DNA of 64,000 nt from Zunongwangia profunda SM-A87 (GCF_000023465.1 NC_014041.1:4889501-4953500), one strand, 5' to 3'; shown: positions 36,121 through 45,557, numbered from the stretch's first letter. Notes: generated by a model not told the origin, from the letters alone. Program-made: numbers and translations.

Positions 36121-36480
36121 TCAGAAATAGTAAAAAGCATCCTCTATAAGTTCGATCCGGGTTCCTGCAACATTTTTGATAATTGCCACGATATCAAATC
36201 GAATTTCAGCATCCAGATCCTTTACCTCAGCATAATGATTCATCGCTAAAACCAAACGCTGAATTTGTCCGGTTTTTACAAAATCTTGAGGATTTCCAAA
36301 ATGCGAAGTACTTCTGGTTTTTACCTCAACACCTACTAGAACTTTATCTTTAAAAGCTATAACATCAACTTCAGCTTTCTGAAATCGATAATTTTTCTCA
36401 AGAATTTTATAGCCTTTATCTTTTAAAAAAGCAATGGCCAGCCCTTCCCCCTTTTTCCCAAGTTCATTATGATCAGCCAT
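36121..36480 (-). CDS. YraN-family (UPF0102) nuclease-like protein
   Basis: A 119-residue protein with a PD-(D/E)xK-like core: NELGKKGEGLAIAFLKDKGYKILEKNYR, AEVDVIAF and VGVEVKTRSTSHFG, matching YraN proteins which resemble Holliday-junction-type endonucleases. Activity has not been shown in general. It is cotranscribed with the GNAT gene. Confidence 0.9.
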   Translation of the reverse strand: MADHNELGKKGEGLAIAFLKDKGYKILEKNYRFQKAEVDVIAFKDKVLVGVEVKTRSTSHFGNPQDFVKTGQIQRLVLAMNHYAEVKDLDAEIRFDIVAIIKNVAGTRIELIEDAFYYF

Positions 36481-36582
36481 AGTTTTAAAATTTTCTAAAG
36501 ATAATGCTACTTCAAGAATACATATAACCAGGCGTTATTTCCTCCCGATAAGAAAATCTAAGATAATTAAAGCTTCTGTATC

Positions 36583-37152
36583 TTAATCACGGTACATGAT
36601 TGTGGAAACTTTTAAATTTAAGGCTTTAATCTCCTCAGGAGAAGCATCGATCATTCGGTCTCCATAAAATTTATCGGCAATTCTACCTTCAGGATTTAAA
36701 AACACCCGGATATTTGAATCTTCTAATTTTCCGCCGTTCCAATCTACAGCGCCACTATAATCCCAGCCAAATCCGTAGAATTTAACCTCTTTTCCGTTTA
36801 TTTTAGAAAGCTCATCATAAGTGGTTCCTATTTTAATTCCTGTCGCAGAACTCCATTTTCCGTTTTCAGAATAATTAATATCAAAAATAGATGTTTTAGC
36901 ATTATCTTTCCAGGTAATTAAAATTTCATCTTTAGTCCCAGGATATAATATGGTATAAGGCCGCTCTACAGTCCCTTCTTCCATCATATCGTTACCATTT
37001 TCTGGATCGGCATCGCTGTACATTCCTAAAATCTGCTCGTAATTTTTATGTTGAAGGGATTCTATGGTATACTTATCGCTATTGATAGCTTTTTTACTTC
37101 CGCCACAAGCCACAACACTTATGACTACGAATAATAAAAGTATTTTTTTCAT
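36583..37152 (-). CDS. Lipoprotein of unknown function
   Basis: A 189-residue protein with a lipoprotein signal (LLLFVVISVVAC) and a mature part with a repeated-strand look (YTILYPGTKDEILITWKD and GTTYDELSKINGKEVKFYGFGWDYSG). The beta-rich layout resembles PepSY/lipocalin-size domains but no family was recognised. It ends 112 bp from yraN and is probably its own unit. Confidence 0.72.
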   Translation of the reverse strand: MKKILLLFVVISVVACGGSKKAINSDKYTIESLQHKNYEQILGMYSDADPENGNDMMEEGTVERPYTILYPGTKDEILITWKDNAKTSIFDINYSENGKWSSATGIKIGTTYDELSKINGKEVKFYGFGWDYSGAVDWNGGKLEDSNIRVFLNPEGRIADKFYGDRMIDASPEEIKALNLKVSTIMYRD

Positions 37153-37208
37153 TTTTGGTTAGTTTTTACTGAAAATTAGTCTCCAGAAGACGATTTAAAT
37201 TGCACAGA

Positions 37209-37241
37209 TTGGTTATAAAAAAAGTAAAATAATTACATTGG
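37209..37241 (+). promoter_or_regulatory. Possible promoter of metG
   Basis: TTG at 37209-37211, a 22-bp spacer and TACATTGG (37234-37241, seven of eight positions of TAnnTTTG). If used, the metG transcript would have a leader of about 315 nt, which contains the hairpins listed next. Confidence 0.35.
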
Positions 37242-37293
37242 CAATCGGCCGATCTTTTGAATTACTAAATTAGAAACAAATTGAAGGAGTACA

Positions 37294-37545
37294 TGGTGTT
37301 TTGCAAGAATTTAACGCGTATTATAACGCAGTTGCTTACCTTTACGCCCTAAAATTCATCCTTACAAAAATGAAGGTGAGTTTTACAAAAAAATAGCCCA
37401 TAAAATTGGGAAGATGAATCAAATCCCGGGAGAACCGGGTAAACTACCTCAGGGCAAACCATGAGGTAGTTATTAAAAAATTAATTATTATTTCGAGTTA
37501 TCCCGATAACCAAAGGGACCGGAATATTTAATCTCGATTATCGAG
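37294..37545 (+). promoter_or_regulatory. Structured 5' leader of metG, family unknown
   Basis: The 411-bp gap before metG holds six inverted repeats on the sense strand: GGT..GCAA/TTGC..ACC (37295-37340); a 12-bp stem with one bulge (37351-37363 with 37373-37384); CCCA/TGGG (37397-37410); CCCGG/CCGGG (37425-37439); a perfect 10-bp stem AACTACCTCA/TGAGGTAGTT with loop GGGCAAACCA (37442-37471); and CTCGA/TCGAG (37533-37545). No long T run follows any of them, so it does not look like a simple terminator. I could not match it to SAM, cobalamin or TPP riboswitches by eye. No gene is visible in the gap. Confidence 0.5.
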
Positions 37546-37563
37546 TAAAAGTTAAAACAGAAA

Positions 37564-39651
37564 ATGAGTAACACGCCAAAAAGATATACAATTACGGCAG
37601 CTTTGCCTTACACTAATGGGCCAATACATATTGGGCATCTATCGGGAGTTTACGTTCCGGCAGATATCTATTCCCGATTTTTAAGAATGCAAGGGCACGA
37701 TGTAGCTTTTGTTTGCGGTAGCGACGAGCATGGAGTACCTATTACTATTAAGGCAAAAAAAGAAGGAGTTACTCCGCAGGATATCGTAGATAAGTATGAC
37801 GAGATTATTAAGGACTCTTTTAATAACTTCGGAATTTCTTTTGATAACTACTCAAGAACATCTGCTGAAATTCATCATAAAACCGCTTCAGCATTCTTTA
37901 AAAAACTGTACGATGATGGGAAGTTTATTGAAGAAACTACCGAGCAACTTTATGATGCTGAGGCAAAGCAATTTCTTGCCGATCGTTTTGTAACCGGCAC
38001 CTGCCCTAAATGTGGTAACGAAGAAGCTTATGGCGACCAGTGTGAAAGCTGCGGAACGTCGCTAAACGCAACAGATCTTATCAATCCAAAATCGGCAATT
38101 ACAGGTGCTACGCCAACATTAAAAGAGACCAAACATTGGTTTTTACCCTTAGACCAATATGAAAGCTGGCTAAAAGAATGGATCCTTGAAGGACATAAAT
38201 CTGATTGGAAACCCAATGTATACGGACAGGTAAAATCCTGGATCGATGATGGTTTACGTGCCCGAGCAGTCACCCGGGATCTGGATTGGGGTATCCCTGT
38301 ACCAGTTGAAGGCGGCGAAGGAAAAGTATTGTACGTTTGGTTTGACGCACCTATTGGTTATATCTCTTCAACCAAAGAATGGGCTGCACGCGAAGGAAAA
38401 GACTGGGAGCCTTATTGGAAAGATCAAGATACCAAAATGGTTCATTTTATAGGAAAAGATAATATCGTTTTTCATTGTATCATCTTTCCAGTGATGCTTA
38501 AAGCACATGGCGATTATATTTTACCAGAAAACGTACCGGCTAACGAGTTTTTAAATCTAGAAGGTAAAAAATTATCGACTTCTAAAAACTGGGCGGTTTG
38601 GTTACATGAATATCTGGAAGATTTTCCTGGCCAGCAGGATGTATTGCGTTATGCATTAACCGCTAATGCGCCAGAAACAAAAGATAATGATTTTACCTGG
38701 AAAGATTTTCAGGCTAGAAATAACAATGAACTGGTAGCTATTTTTGGTAACTTTATTAATCGTGTAGTCGTTTTAACTAATAAATACTATAATGGTGAAG
38801 TTCCTACTCCGGCAGAATATTCTAAAGTAGACGAAGAAACTATCGCAGCTTTAAAAGCCTATCCTGCAGTAATCGCCAGCTCTATTGAAAAATACCGATT
38901 TAGAGAAGCTCAGGCTGAGTTAATGAATCTTGCCCGCCTAGGAAACAAGTATTTAGCTGACGAAGAACCATGGAAACTGGTAAAAACCGATGAAGAACGC
39001 ACTAAAACCATTATGTATGTAGCACTACAAATCGCATCGGCACTGGCGACGCTTAGTGAACCATTTTTACCATTTACCTCTAATAAACTGAAAGAGATTT
39101 TAAAATTCAGTGCTGAAGAAAGGAATCTTAACGAAGGAGAACTTTCCCAGTGGAATAAAATCACCACTCGAGAAGCACTCCTGCCTTCTGGTCATATAAT
39201 TGGCAAAGCTGAATTACTTTTCGCCAAAATTGAAGATGAAAAGATTGAAGTACAGCTACAAAAATTAGAAGCCTCTAAAGTGGCTAATGCTAAAGCAAGT
39301 GAAAGCGTAGAACCTCAAAAAGATACGGCTACTTTTGAAGATTTTACTAAAATGGATCTTCGAGTAGGAACCATTCTTGAAGCCAGCAAAATGCCTAAAA
39401 CCAAAAAACTAATGGTTTTAAAAGTAGAGACCGGCTTAGACAAAAGAACTATTGTTTCTGGTATTGCAGAACATTTTAAAGCGGAAGAATTAATTGGTAA
39501 AAAGGTGACCGTTTTAGCGAATCTTGCCCCAAGGAAATTACGAGGTGTAGAAAGTGAAGGAATGATCTTACTTACTGAAAATGCTGAAGGCAAACTGGTT
39601 TTTGTAAACCCAGATGAAGATGGCGTAATAAATGGAGCGACAATAAACTAA
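37564..39651 (+). CDS. metG: Methionyl-tRNA synthetase
   Basis: Class I synthetase charging tRNA-Met (695 residues). Features: HIGHLSG near residue 22 (HIGH motif), the zinc knuckle [17 protein letters not shown], the signature KLSTSKNW in the KMSKS position, an anticodon-binding helical domain (about 390-560), a charged linker, and a C-terminal tRNA-binding EMAP II/Trbp111-like domain ([19 protein letters not shown]...). The KLSTS variant is seen in Bacteroidetes. The long leader upstream suggests regulation at the RNA level. Confidence 0.96.
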   Translation: MSNTPKRYTITAALPYTNGPIHIGHLSGVYVPADIYSRFLRMQGHDVAFVCGSDEHGVPITIKAKKEGVTPQDIVDKYDEIIKDSFNNFGISFDNYSRTSAEIHHKTASAFFKKLYDDGKFIEETTEQLYDAEAKQFLADRFVTGTCPKCGNEEAYGDQCESCGTSLNATDLINPKSAITGATPTLKETKHWFLPLDQYESWLKEWILEGHKSDWKPNVYGQVKSWIDDGLRARAVTRDLDWGIPVPVEGGEGKVLYVWFDAPIGYISSTKEWAAREGKDWEPYWKDQDTKMVHFIGKDNIVFHCIIFPVMLKAHGDYILPENVPANEFLNLEGKKLSTSKNWAVWLHEYLEDFPGQQDVLRYALTANAPETKDNDFTWKDFQARNNNELVAIFGNFINRVVVLTNKYYNGEVPTPAEYSKVDEETIAALKAYPAVIASSIEKYRFREAQAELMNLARLGNKYLADEEPWKLVKTDEERTKTIMYVALQIASALATLSEPFLPFTSNKLKEILKFSAEERNLNEGELSQWNKITTREALLPSGHIIGKAELLFAKIEDEKIEVQLQKLEASKVANAKASESVEPQKDTATFEDFTKMDLRVGTILEASKMPKTKKLMVLKVETGLDKRTIVSGIAEHFKAEELIGKKVTVLANLAPRKLRGVESEGMILLTENAEGKLVFVNPDEDGVINGATIN

Positions 39652-39691
39652 TGATATAAAGCGATAGCGCCTAACAGGCAACGCCAAGGAT

Positions 39692-41050
39692 ATGGGAAAA
39701 ACTGCTTATTTTTATAAGGTTGCCCAACGCAATATTAAAGCAGATGCTAAAAACGTAAAAGTTTTACTCTACTCATTGATTATTGGCATTATTGCAGGTC
39801 TACTATCCTCTGCCTTTAGAATATGTATCTCTAAAATTGAAAATCTTAGAGAAAAACTGTATGGAAATTTCGATTTTTCTTTATCGCCAATTTTAGAAGG
39901 CATAGGACTAATTTTATTAATAATCGGGGCTATTCAAATAGCCCTTTTTTTAGTTAAAAAATTTGCCCCCGAAGCTGGCGGAAGCGGTATTCAGGAAATA
40001 GAGGGTGCTTTAGATGAAGTTAGGCCTACCCGTTGGAAACGAGTATTACCTGTAAAATTTATAGCCTCTATTTTCTCTTTGGGTAGTGGCATGCTTCTGG
40101 GAAGAGAAGGACCTACTGTTCAAATTGGAGCCAATGTAGGTAAAATGGTAAAAGAGCTCTTTAAACAGGAAGACGAACAAAACAATCCTCTTTTATCGGC
40201 AGGAGCGGCTGCAGGACTTGCAGGTGCTTTTAACGCTCCACTTTCAGGAATTGTTTTTGTTATTGAAGAAATGCACGGTCATTTTAAGTTCAATTTTTAT
40301 TCAGTTGCAGCTATAATGATTGGATCAGGAACGTCAGATCTTATCGCCCGTTATTTAATCGGTGAAGATACAGCACTTTCTATTAAAATATTTAGCTCAC
40401 CAGACATCAGTGAGATTTGGTTTTTTGGTTTATTAGGACTCCTATTTAGTTTTATAGGATACCTATTTAATAGTGCTTTATTAAAATCACTGGATCTTTT
40501 CGGTAAACTTAAAAATCCCATTTTAGTGTTTAGTATAGGTCTGGGAATTATAATCGCCATACTTAGTATTTACTTCCCGGATATGACGGGCGCAGGCTAC
40601 AATACTATTAAAGATGTATTGGGGCATTCTTTTACCATATGGGTGCTCATAGTTATGTTCGTGGGGCGATTTATCCTTTCTATTTTAAGTTATAGCTCTG
40701 GAGTTCCCGGTGGTATTTTTGCACCCCTATTAAGTTTAGGAGCTATTTTAGGAATGATATTCGGATATACCATTCAGCATTTTAATCCACATTTAGTAAA
40801 TGAAACGGGAGTATATGCTGTAGCCGGTATGGCGGCAATATTTGCTTCTACCGTTAGGGCTCCGCTTACCGGAATCATGCTGGCCATAGAAATCACTTCA
40901 AATTATGAGCTTACACTTCCATTGATAATTACAACAGTAACTGCTTCGGTCTTTACCGCATTTTTAGGAAATAAACCTATTTATACTTCTTTGCTAGAAA
41001 GAACAATACGTCATGCTAAACAAACGAAAGCTCAAATAGAGCAATCATGA
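39692..41050 (+). CDS. ClC-family chloride/proton antiporter
   Basis: A 452-residue ClC protein without CBS domains. It has the antiporter residue set: GSGIQ (Ser present), GREGPTVQIG with the gating Glu, FNAPLSGIVFVIEEM with both glutamates at the internal proton site, and GGIFAPLLSLG. This contrasts with the CBS-containing ClC at 28033-29823. It lies 40 bp after metG and may read through from it. Confidence 0.93.
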   Translation: MGKTAYFYKVAQRNIKADAKNVKVLLYSLIIGIIAGLLSSAFRICISKIENLREKLYGNFDFSLSPILEGIGLILLIIGAIQIALFLVKKFAPEAGGSGIQEIEGALDEVRPTRWKRVLPVKFIASIFSLGSGMLLGREGPTVQIGANVGKMVKELFKQEDEQNNPLLSAGAAAGLAGAFNAPLSGIVFVIEEMHGHFKFNFYSVAAIMIGSGTSDLIARYLIGEDTALSIKIFSSPDISEIWFFGLLGLLFSFIGYLFNSALLKSLDLFGKLKNPILVFSIGLGIIIAILSIYFPDMTGAGYNTIKDVLGHSFTIWVLIVMFVGRFILSILSYSSGVPGGIFAPLLSLGAILGMIFGYTIQHFNPHLVNETGVYAVAGMAAIFASTVRAPLTGIMLAIEITSNYELTLPLIITTVTASVFTAFLGNKPIYTSLLERTIRHAKQTKAQIEQS

Positions 41051-41199
41051 TCCTTTTAATTTTAAGGTGAAGTTCATTAGAAAACCTTAGAAATATTTAC
41101 TAGACAAACCGGATGAAATGTTCAACTCCCGTACGAGATGAAATAAAAAAATAATGCCCTGCCAAGTTTAGCTTTAATAGGAATTTTAACTTGAAATAA

Positions 41200-41207
41200 T
41201 ATATTTG
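41200..41207 (+). promoter_or_regulatory. Putative -7 promoter box of the 41235 gene
   Basis: TATATTTG matches TAnnTTTG, 27 bp upstream of the GTG at 41235. It overlaps the TTG at 41205, which therefore cannot be the translation start. Confidence 0.45.
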
Positions 41208-41234
41208 CAGCTTTTAATTTTAATAGCTTTAAAC

Positions 41235-42695
41235 GTGAAAAAATTTTACACTCTCCTTTCTATTTTAATTTATTTTAGTTTTAATGTCCAAGGTCAAAAC
41301 AGATATTTCGACCTTCCAAATGAACTAAAAGACAATAATCGTTCTATTGAAGAGGTTTTTACCATAACAAATGATGAAAATGGGAACTTAACCCTTTTTA
41401 TAGATGATAACAAAACGTTTAATGCCTACATCTACAATAAAGAAGTAAAACAGGTAAACCAACTTAAATCTGATGGTTTACCGAATAAATATGACAACAT
41501 AATAGGTTACGTTCAGAACGGAGAGGTAACCACATTGTTTCTACAGCATAGAAATAAAAGAAAATATGGAGCCATACAGTTTGATTTTTCAACCAGACAA
41601 ACCAAAGAAATTGAGTTCGATTTCAAACTCAAAAAAGAAGCCTATATAGAAGCTTTAAGTAAAGACAATAAGCTGTATTTATTGACACTTGAAAAAAATT
41701 CATCGAACCTAAATATTTACACTTTTAATGGCCTAAAACAATCAAAGAATAAAATAAATCTAGATTTTGAATATAGAATCAAGGATATTCACTCAAAAGA
41801 TCTTTATGAGATGCTACTGAGTCCCAATGGGATGAGTTCAAGTATAGAGGTTGAAAAAATTGATAATCAAGTCCCTATTAGTATAGAAATGGCCAGTGCA
41901 ACTAATAAATTGTATAAAACTTTAAATGGCTTCGATCTTAGCCTGGATAAAAGTATTTTTGAAACCTTTATTATCTCTGTAAATCTAAAAAATTATACTG
42001 CCGAAATTAAACAATTTGAGAAACCAAAATATAGCTCACTTAATGATTATCACAGTAATTCTTTTCTATTAGATGATAATATTTATCAGGTAGTAGCGAA
42101 TTCTAATGAATTATATTTTGAAGTAAAAAATAGAAACTCTAATGAGGTTCTTAAAAACATATTTCTCACTAAGGATGAAGAAATTAATTTTAAGAACACC
42201 CCGATTATTCAGGATAAAGAAGGAGATTGGTTTGCTCCGCATCGTGAACTGGAAAAAACGTCTAAATTTTTAAGAAAAATTGATAATGAGAATATAGGCG
42301 TTTCAGCTTTTAAAAATGATAATAAAAATATCATAACCATAGGAAGTTATATAGAAATAGCAGGAGGAGGTGCCCCTATGATGATGGGAATGCCAGGAAT
42401 GGGTGGTATGCCTGGAATGCCATTGTATGTTTCAGGTAATTTTAGTTTATACGCCGGTGCTTACTTTTCATATACCAGAGGTAAATCTGTTCGCATAAAA
42501 TGTTTGTTTGACCAAAATTTTGAACATATCGACGGGCCCGTTGAAGAAAATGTTTTCGACAAAATTAAGAAATTCACAGAAAAGCTTAAAAATAACGATA
42601 CCGCAGAGAATGTGTTTAAATGGAATGATCATGTTTACTATGGGTATTACAACAAAGAAAATGAGTCCTACAGAATTACAAAATTCACAAATTAA
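41235..42695 (+). CDS. Secreted protein of unknown function with Met/Gly/Pro-rich insert (paralog A)
   Basis: A 486-residue exported protein. GTG at 41235 gives a signal peptide (VKKFYTLLSILIYFSFNVQGQ, read with initiator Met). The mature part is beta-rich. Residues 377-396 are a low-complexity Met/Gly/Pro run containing MMMGMPGMGGMPG. The next gene is a diverged paralog: both share FDFKLKKE, the block around NGFDLSLD / NGLSITLD, and the PLIQD-type segment. No family is recognised. Confidence 0.75.
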   Translation: MKKFYTLLSILIYFSFNVQGQNRYFDLPNELKDNNRSIEEVFTITNDENGNLTLFIDDNKTFNAYIYNKEVKQVNQLKSDGLPNKYDNIIGYVQNGEVTTLFLQHRNKRKYGAIQFDFSTRQTKEIEFDFKLKKEAYIEALSKDNKLYLLTLEKNSSNLNIYTFNGLKQSKNKINLDFEYRIKDIHSKDLYEMLLSPNGMSSSIEVEKIDNQVPISIEMASATNKLYKTLNGFDLSLDKSIFETFIISVNLKNYTAEIKQFEKPKYSSLNDYHSNSFLLDDNIYQVVANSNELYFEVKNRNSNEVLKNIFLTKDEEINFKNTPIIQDKEGDWFAPHRELEKTSKFLRKIDNENIGVSAFKNDNKNIITIGSYIEIAGGGAPMMMGMPGMGGMPGMPLYVSGNFSLYAGAYFSYTRGKSVRIKCLFDQNFEHIDGPVEENVFDKIKKFTEKLKNNDTAENVFKWNDHVYYGYYNKENESYRITKFTN

Positions 42696-42713
42696 AATAG
42701 TTTGTATCTTCTA

Positions 42714-44063
42714 ATGAAAAATTTAATATTTATTCTTGTAATTATTGGTTCTATATTAAAAGTTAATTCACAAAAGTTACTTAGTGAGTTCCAGATCGAT
42801 TTCAATAGAGAGGGTAGATACATTTTAGCGAATATGTATGCTTTCCAAAATAAGATTCAGAATCATACTTTATTACTTAGTCAGGAACAGGAATATTTAC
42901 AATCCTTTATTCTATCTAATGATTTAAAATTGTTGAGTCATTCTTCTAAAGTCAAAATTCCAAATAAATATACAAATCCATTGACTTTTGAAGCTACAAA
43001 AGAAGATTACAAGATTCTAATCTCTGATGACAAATTCGAAAACTTCGGAGTCTTTTCAACTAATTTAGAAACTGGCAAAAGTGTATTTAGAGAAATCGAC
43101 TTCAAGTTAAAAAAAGAAAAGTTTATCGCCTCTATTAACTGGAATGGTATACAATTGATTACAGTTTCAAATAAATCAAATAAACTTAATTTCTACAGTC
43201 TCAAAAATCTAAATACTCCTAAAACAATTTATATTCTACAGGAACTATTTAACAACAGAGACAAAAAAGTTTACTTATCAGAACTCATAGAAAATAGTTC
43301 GTTTATCGATATGGGTTTGCCTTCAAATATAATAGCTTCATCTAGCAATTTTAAATTGTACGAATCTCCAAACGGACTTTCAATTACACTTGATAATAGA
43401 AATTTGAATACAACAAAAATTGATATTAATTTAAATGAGTTAAATTATACTTTAAAGGAGTTCTTTCAACCTAACTTAACTTATGATAGTGGCCCGTCAA
43501 ACTCTAATAGTTCTCTTTTAGACAATTACCTTTTGCAAATAGCAATGAATTCTGAAAATCTAGCTTTTCATATCAGAGACCTAAATAATTCATCCGCTGT
43601 AATCAAATCATACAATTTTAATAGCTCACAAAAAAATATCCCCTTTATTAATAAACCTCTTATACAGGACGGTGGACTTGCTTACCACAAAGAAATAGAT
43701 TCTCCTGAAAGATTTTTAAAAAAAATTAAAAAAGGTCAAGTTGCAATTTTTGGTCATCTATTAAATAATGAATACCAAATATCTATAGGAGGTGTAACAG
43801 AGTTAAAAACTTTTAATACTACACCTCAGTTTGGAGCAGTTCCTATTTCCTTCGGTGAAAAAGAATTACATACCACGGGTGTATTTGATAACAATTTTAA
43901 TCATCTTGAATCAGAAATAGCTCCCAACATATTAGTTAAAGCTTCTGCAATTCTAAACAACATAAAAACTCCTAAATCACAGGTTATTTTTAAAAATAAA
44001 AAATTAGATGTTTTAGGATATTATGATATTAACTCTAAAACTTATAAGCTTTTTAAGATCTAG
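42714..44063 (+). CDS. Secreted protein of unknown function (paralog B)
   Basis: A 449-residue exported protein starting at ATG 42714 (MKNLIFILVIIGSILKVNSQ signal), 18 bp after paralog A. It follows paralog A along its whole length (IDFKLKKEKFIASINWNGIQLIT, LYESPNGLSITLDNRNL, NKPLIQDGGLAYHKEID) at low identity, but replaces the Met/Gly/Pro run by TTPQFGAVPISFG. A local duplication followed by divergence is the simplest reading. Function unknown. Confidence 0.75.
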   Translation: MKNLIFILVIIGSILKVNSQKLLSEFQIDFNREGRYILANMYAFQNKIQNHTLLLSQEQEYLQSFILSNDLKLLSHSSKVKIPNKYTNPLTFEATKEDYKILISDDKFENFGVFSTNLETGKSVFREIDFKLKKEKFIASINWNGIQLITVSNKSNKLNFYSLKNLNTPKTIYILQELFNNRDKKVYLSELIENSSFIDMGLPSNIIASSSNFKLYESPNGLSITLDNRNLNTTKIDINLNELNYTLKEFFQPNLTYDSGPSNSNSSLLDNYLLQIAMNSENLAFHIRDLNNSSAVIKSYNFNSSQKNIPFINKPLIQDGGLAYHKEIDSPERFLKKIKKGQVAIFGHLLNNEYQISIGGVTELKTFNTTPQFGAVPISFGEKELHTTGVFDNNFNHLESEIAPNILVKASAILNNIKTPKSQVIFKNKKLDVLGYYDINSKTYKLFKI

Positions 44064-44082
44064 ATTTTACTTATTGTAATTT

Positions 44083-44985
44083 ATGCTCAAAATTGCCTTC
44101 CACCCTATTTACAAACATCCATTACCAGAAGGGCATCGTTTTCCCATGGAGAAATACGATTTGCTACCTAAACAGCTTTTACATGAGGGTACTTGTGAAC
44201 AACAACATTTTTTTGAGCCAAAACCAGCAGATCTGGAAGACATTCTTGCGGTGCATACCAAAGAATATGTCGAAAATTTAACGAACCTTACGCTGGATCG
44301 AAGAGCGATTAGAAAAACCGGATTCCCACTTTCTCAGGAACTGGTAGATCGTGAAATCATTATCGCCGGTGGTACTCTTGAAGGCTGTCAGTATGCTCTA
44401 GAAAATGGAATTTCAATGAATATTGCCGGTGGTACTCATCACGCTTACAGCGACCATGGCGAAGCCTTTTGCCTGTTGCACGATCAGGCAATTGCGGCAA
44501 GATATCTTCAGAAGAAAAAATTAGCTGAAAAAATACTGATTATCGATCTTGATGTCCATCAGGGAAATGGTACGGCTGAAATTTTTCAGAATGATAATTC
44601 GGTTTTTACCTTTTCGATGCATGGTAAAGGAAACTACCCTTTTAGAAAAGAAATTTCAGACCTGGATATCGAAGTTCCCGATGGCTCTAAAGATGAGTAT
44701 TACCTAGAAACTTTAAAAGAAATACTACCCGATCTTATTGAAAAAGTACAACCAGATTTTATTTTTTATCTGTGCGGAGTAGATATTCTGGAAACCGATA
44801 AACTTGGCCGACTTGCCTGTAGCATTGAGGGGTGCAAAGAACGTGATCGTTTTGTATTGCAAACCTGTCGCGATCTTAAAATACCGGTACAATGTAGCAT
44901 GGGTGGTGGCTATTCTCCTGAAATAAAAATAATCATCGAGGCACACGCCAATACCTATCGTTTGGCGCAAAATATCTATTTCTAG
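44083..44985 (+). CDS. Histone deacetylase-family (AcuC/HDAC-like) hydrolase
   Basis: A 300-residue cytoplasmic zinc amidohydrolase of the class II/AcuC type. The motifs are present: GGTHHAYSDHGEAFCLLHDQAIAA (the tandem-His charge relay), IIDLDVHQGNGTAEIF (metal-binding Asp and His), FIFYLCGVDILETDKLGRL and the closing MGGGYSPEI. Bacterial relatives deacetylate acetyl-lysine proteins, acetoin-related substrates or polyamines; the substrate is not given by sequence alone. Confidence 0.9.
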   Translation: MLKIAFHPIYKHPLPEGHRFPMEKYDLLPKQLLHEGTCEQQHFFEPKPADLEDILAVHTKEYVENLTNLTLDRRAIRKTGFPLSQELVDREIIIAGGTLEGCQYALENGISMNIAGGTHHAYSDHGEAFCLLHDQAIAARYLQKKKLAEKILIIDLDVHQGNGTAEIFQNDNSVFTFSMHGKGNYPFRKEISDLDIEVPDGSKDEYYLETLKEILPDLIEKVQPDFIFYLCGVDILETDKLGRLACSIEGCKERDRFVLQTCRDLKIPVQCSMGGGYSPEIKIIIEAHANTYRLAQNIYF

Positions 44986-45104
44986 CTTGCTTTCAATTTC
45001 TTCATAAATTTAGCGAACTCCGCATCTAAATTCTCCCGGCAAAAGAAAAGATGCTTTTTATTATTCAGTAGTACTTCACTAGAAAACGCAAACCTAAGGC
45101 AAAC
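44982..45104 (-). pseudogene. Possible remnant of a coding sequence (40 codons, no start)
   Basis: On the minus strand a stop-bounded open frame of 40 codons reads like the C-terminus of a real protein (HLFFCRENLDAEFAKFMKKLKAS) but has no Met before its last ten codons. It starts at a TGA and overlaps the end of the HDAC gene by four bases. It may be a decayed gene, or a chance frame. The rest of the 44986-45254 gap is AT-rich with nothing else visible. Confidence 0.3.
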
Positions 45105-45254
45105 TCAGTTCCTGCATTCTCGATTTGCAACAGCAAAAATATTTATACACCTCACAACACAGTGATAGCTGATTTATAATTAAAAACTAATTTTTTTTAA
45201 AATATATAAATTTTATTTACTAAATTTTGATGATTTATTTAATATAATGCGATT

Positions 45255-45509
45255 TTGAATAATAAAAAATCTAAAAAATACTGGCGCGAAAACATTAAAT
45301 ATCTAGTTATACTTTTAAGCATATGGTTTATGGTATCCTTTGGTGCGGGCATTCTATTTAAAGACTTTTTAAATCAATATAAGATTGGAGGTTTTAAACT
45401 AGGATTTTGGTTTGCACAACAAGGCTCTATTTATGTTTTTGTGGTCCTCATCTTTATTTACATACGATTGATGAATAAACTGGATAAAAAATATGGATAT
45501 GCTGAATAA
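45255..45509 (+). CDS. DUF4212 small subunit of a sodium:solute symporter
   Basis: An 84-residue, two-helix membrane protein of the DUF4212 family, which regularly precedes VC_2705-type symporter genes. The start is TTG at 45255 (MNNKKSKKYWRENIKYLVILLSIWF); no ATG is in reach. Helices: YLVILLSIWFMVSFGAGILF and FAQQGSIYVFVVLIFIYI. It is thought to assist or regulate the large subunit encoded next, 48 bp downstream, beyond the C10 tract. Confidence 0.88.
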   Translation: MNNKKSKKYWRENIKYLVILLSIWFMVSFGAGILFKDFLNQYKIGGFKLGFWFAQQGSIYVFVVLIFIYIRLMNKLDKKYGYAE

Positions 45510-45528
45510 TCAAACTTTACAATATTAA

Positions 45529-45538
45529 CCCCCCCCCC
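45529..45538 (+). repeat. C10 homopolymer in the symporter operon
   Basis: A run of ten C lies 19 bp before the symporter ATG, in an otherwise AT-rich gap. It is prone to slippage and could alter spacing or translation of the downstream gene. Confidence 0.85.
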
Positions 45539-45557
45539 TCAACTTAACATTACAAAT

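Noticed and set aside
37294..37545. Assigning the metG leader to a known riboswitch (SAM, cobalamin, TPP)
   Set aside because: Only fragments such as GGGAAG and AAATCC resemble a cobalamin element; the conserved cores are not all present. I kept it as unassigned.
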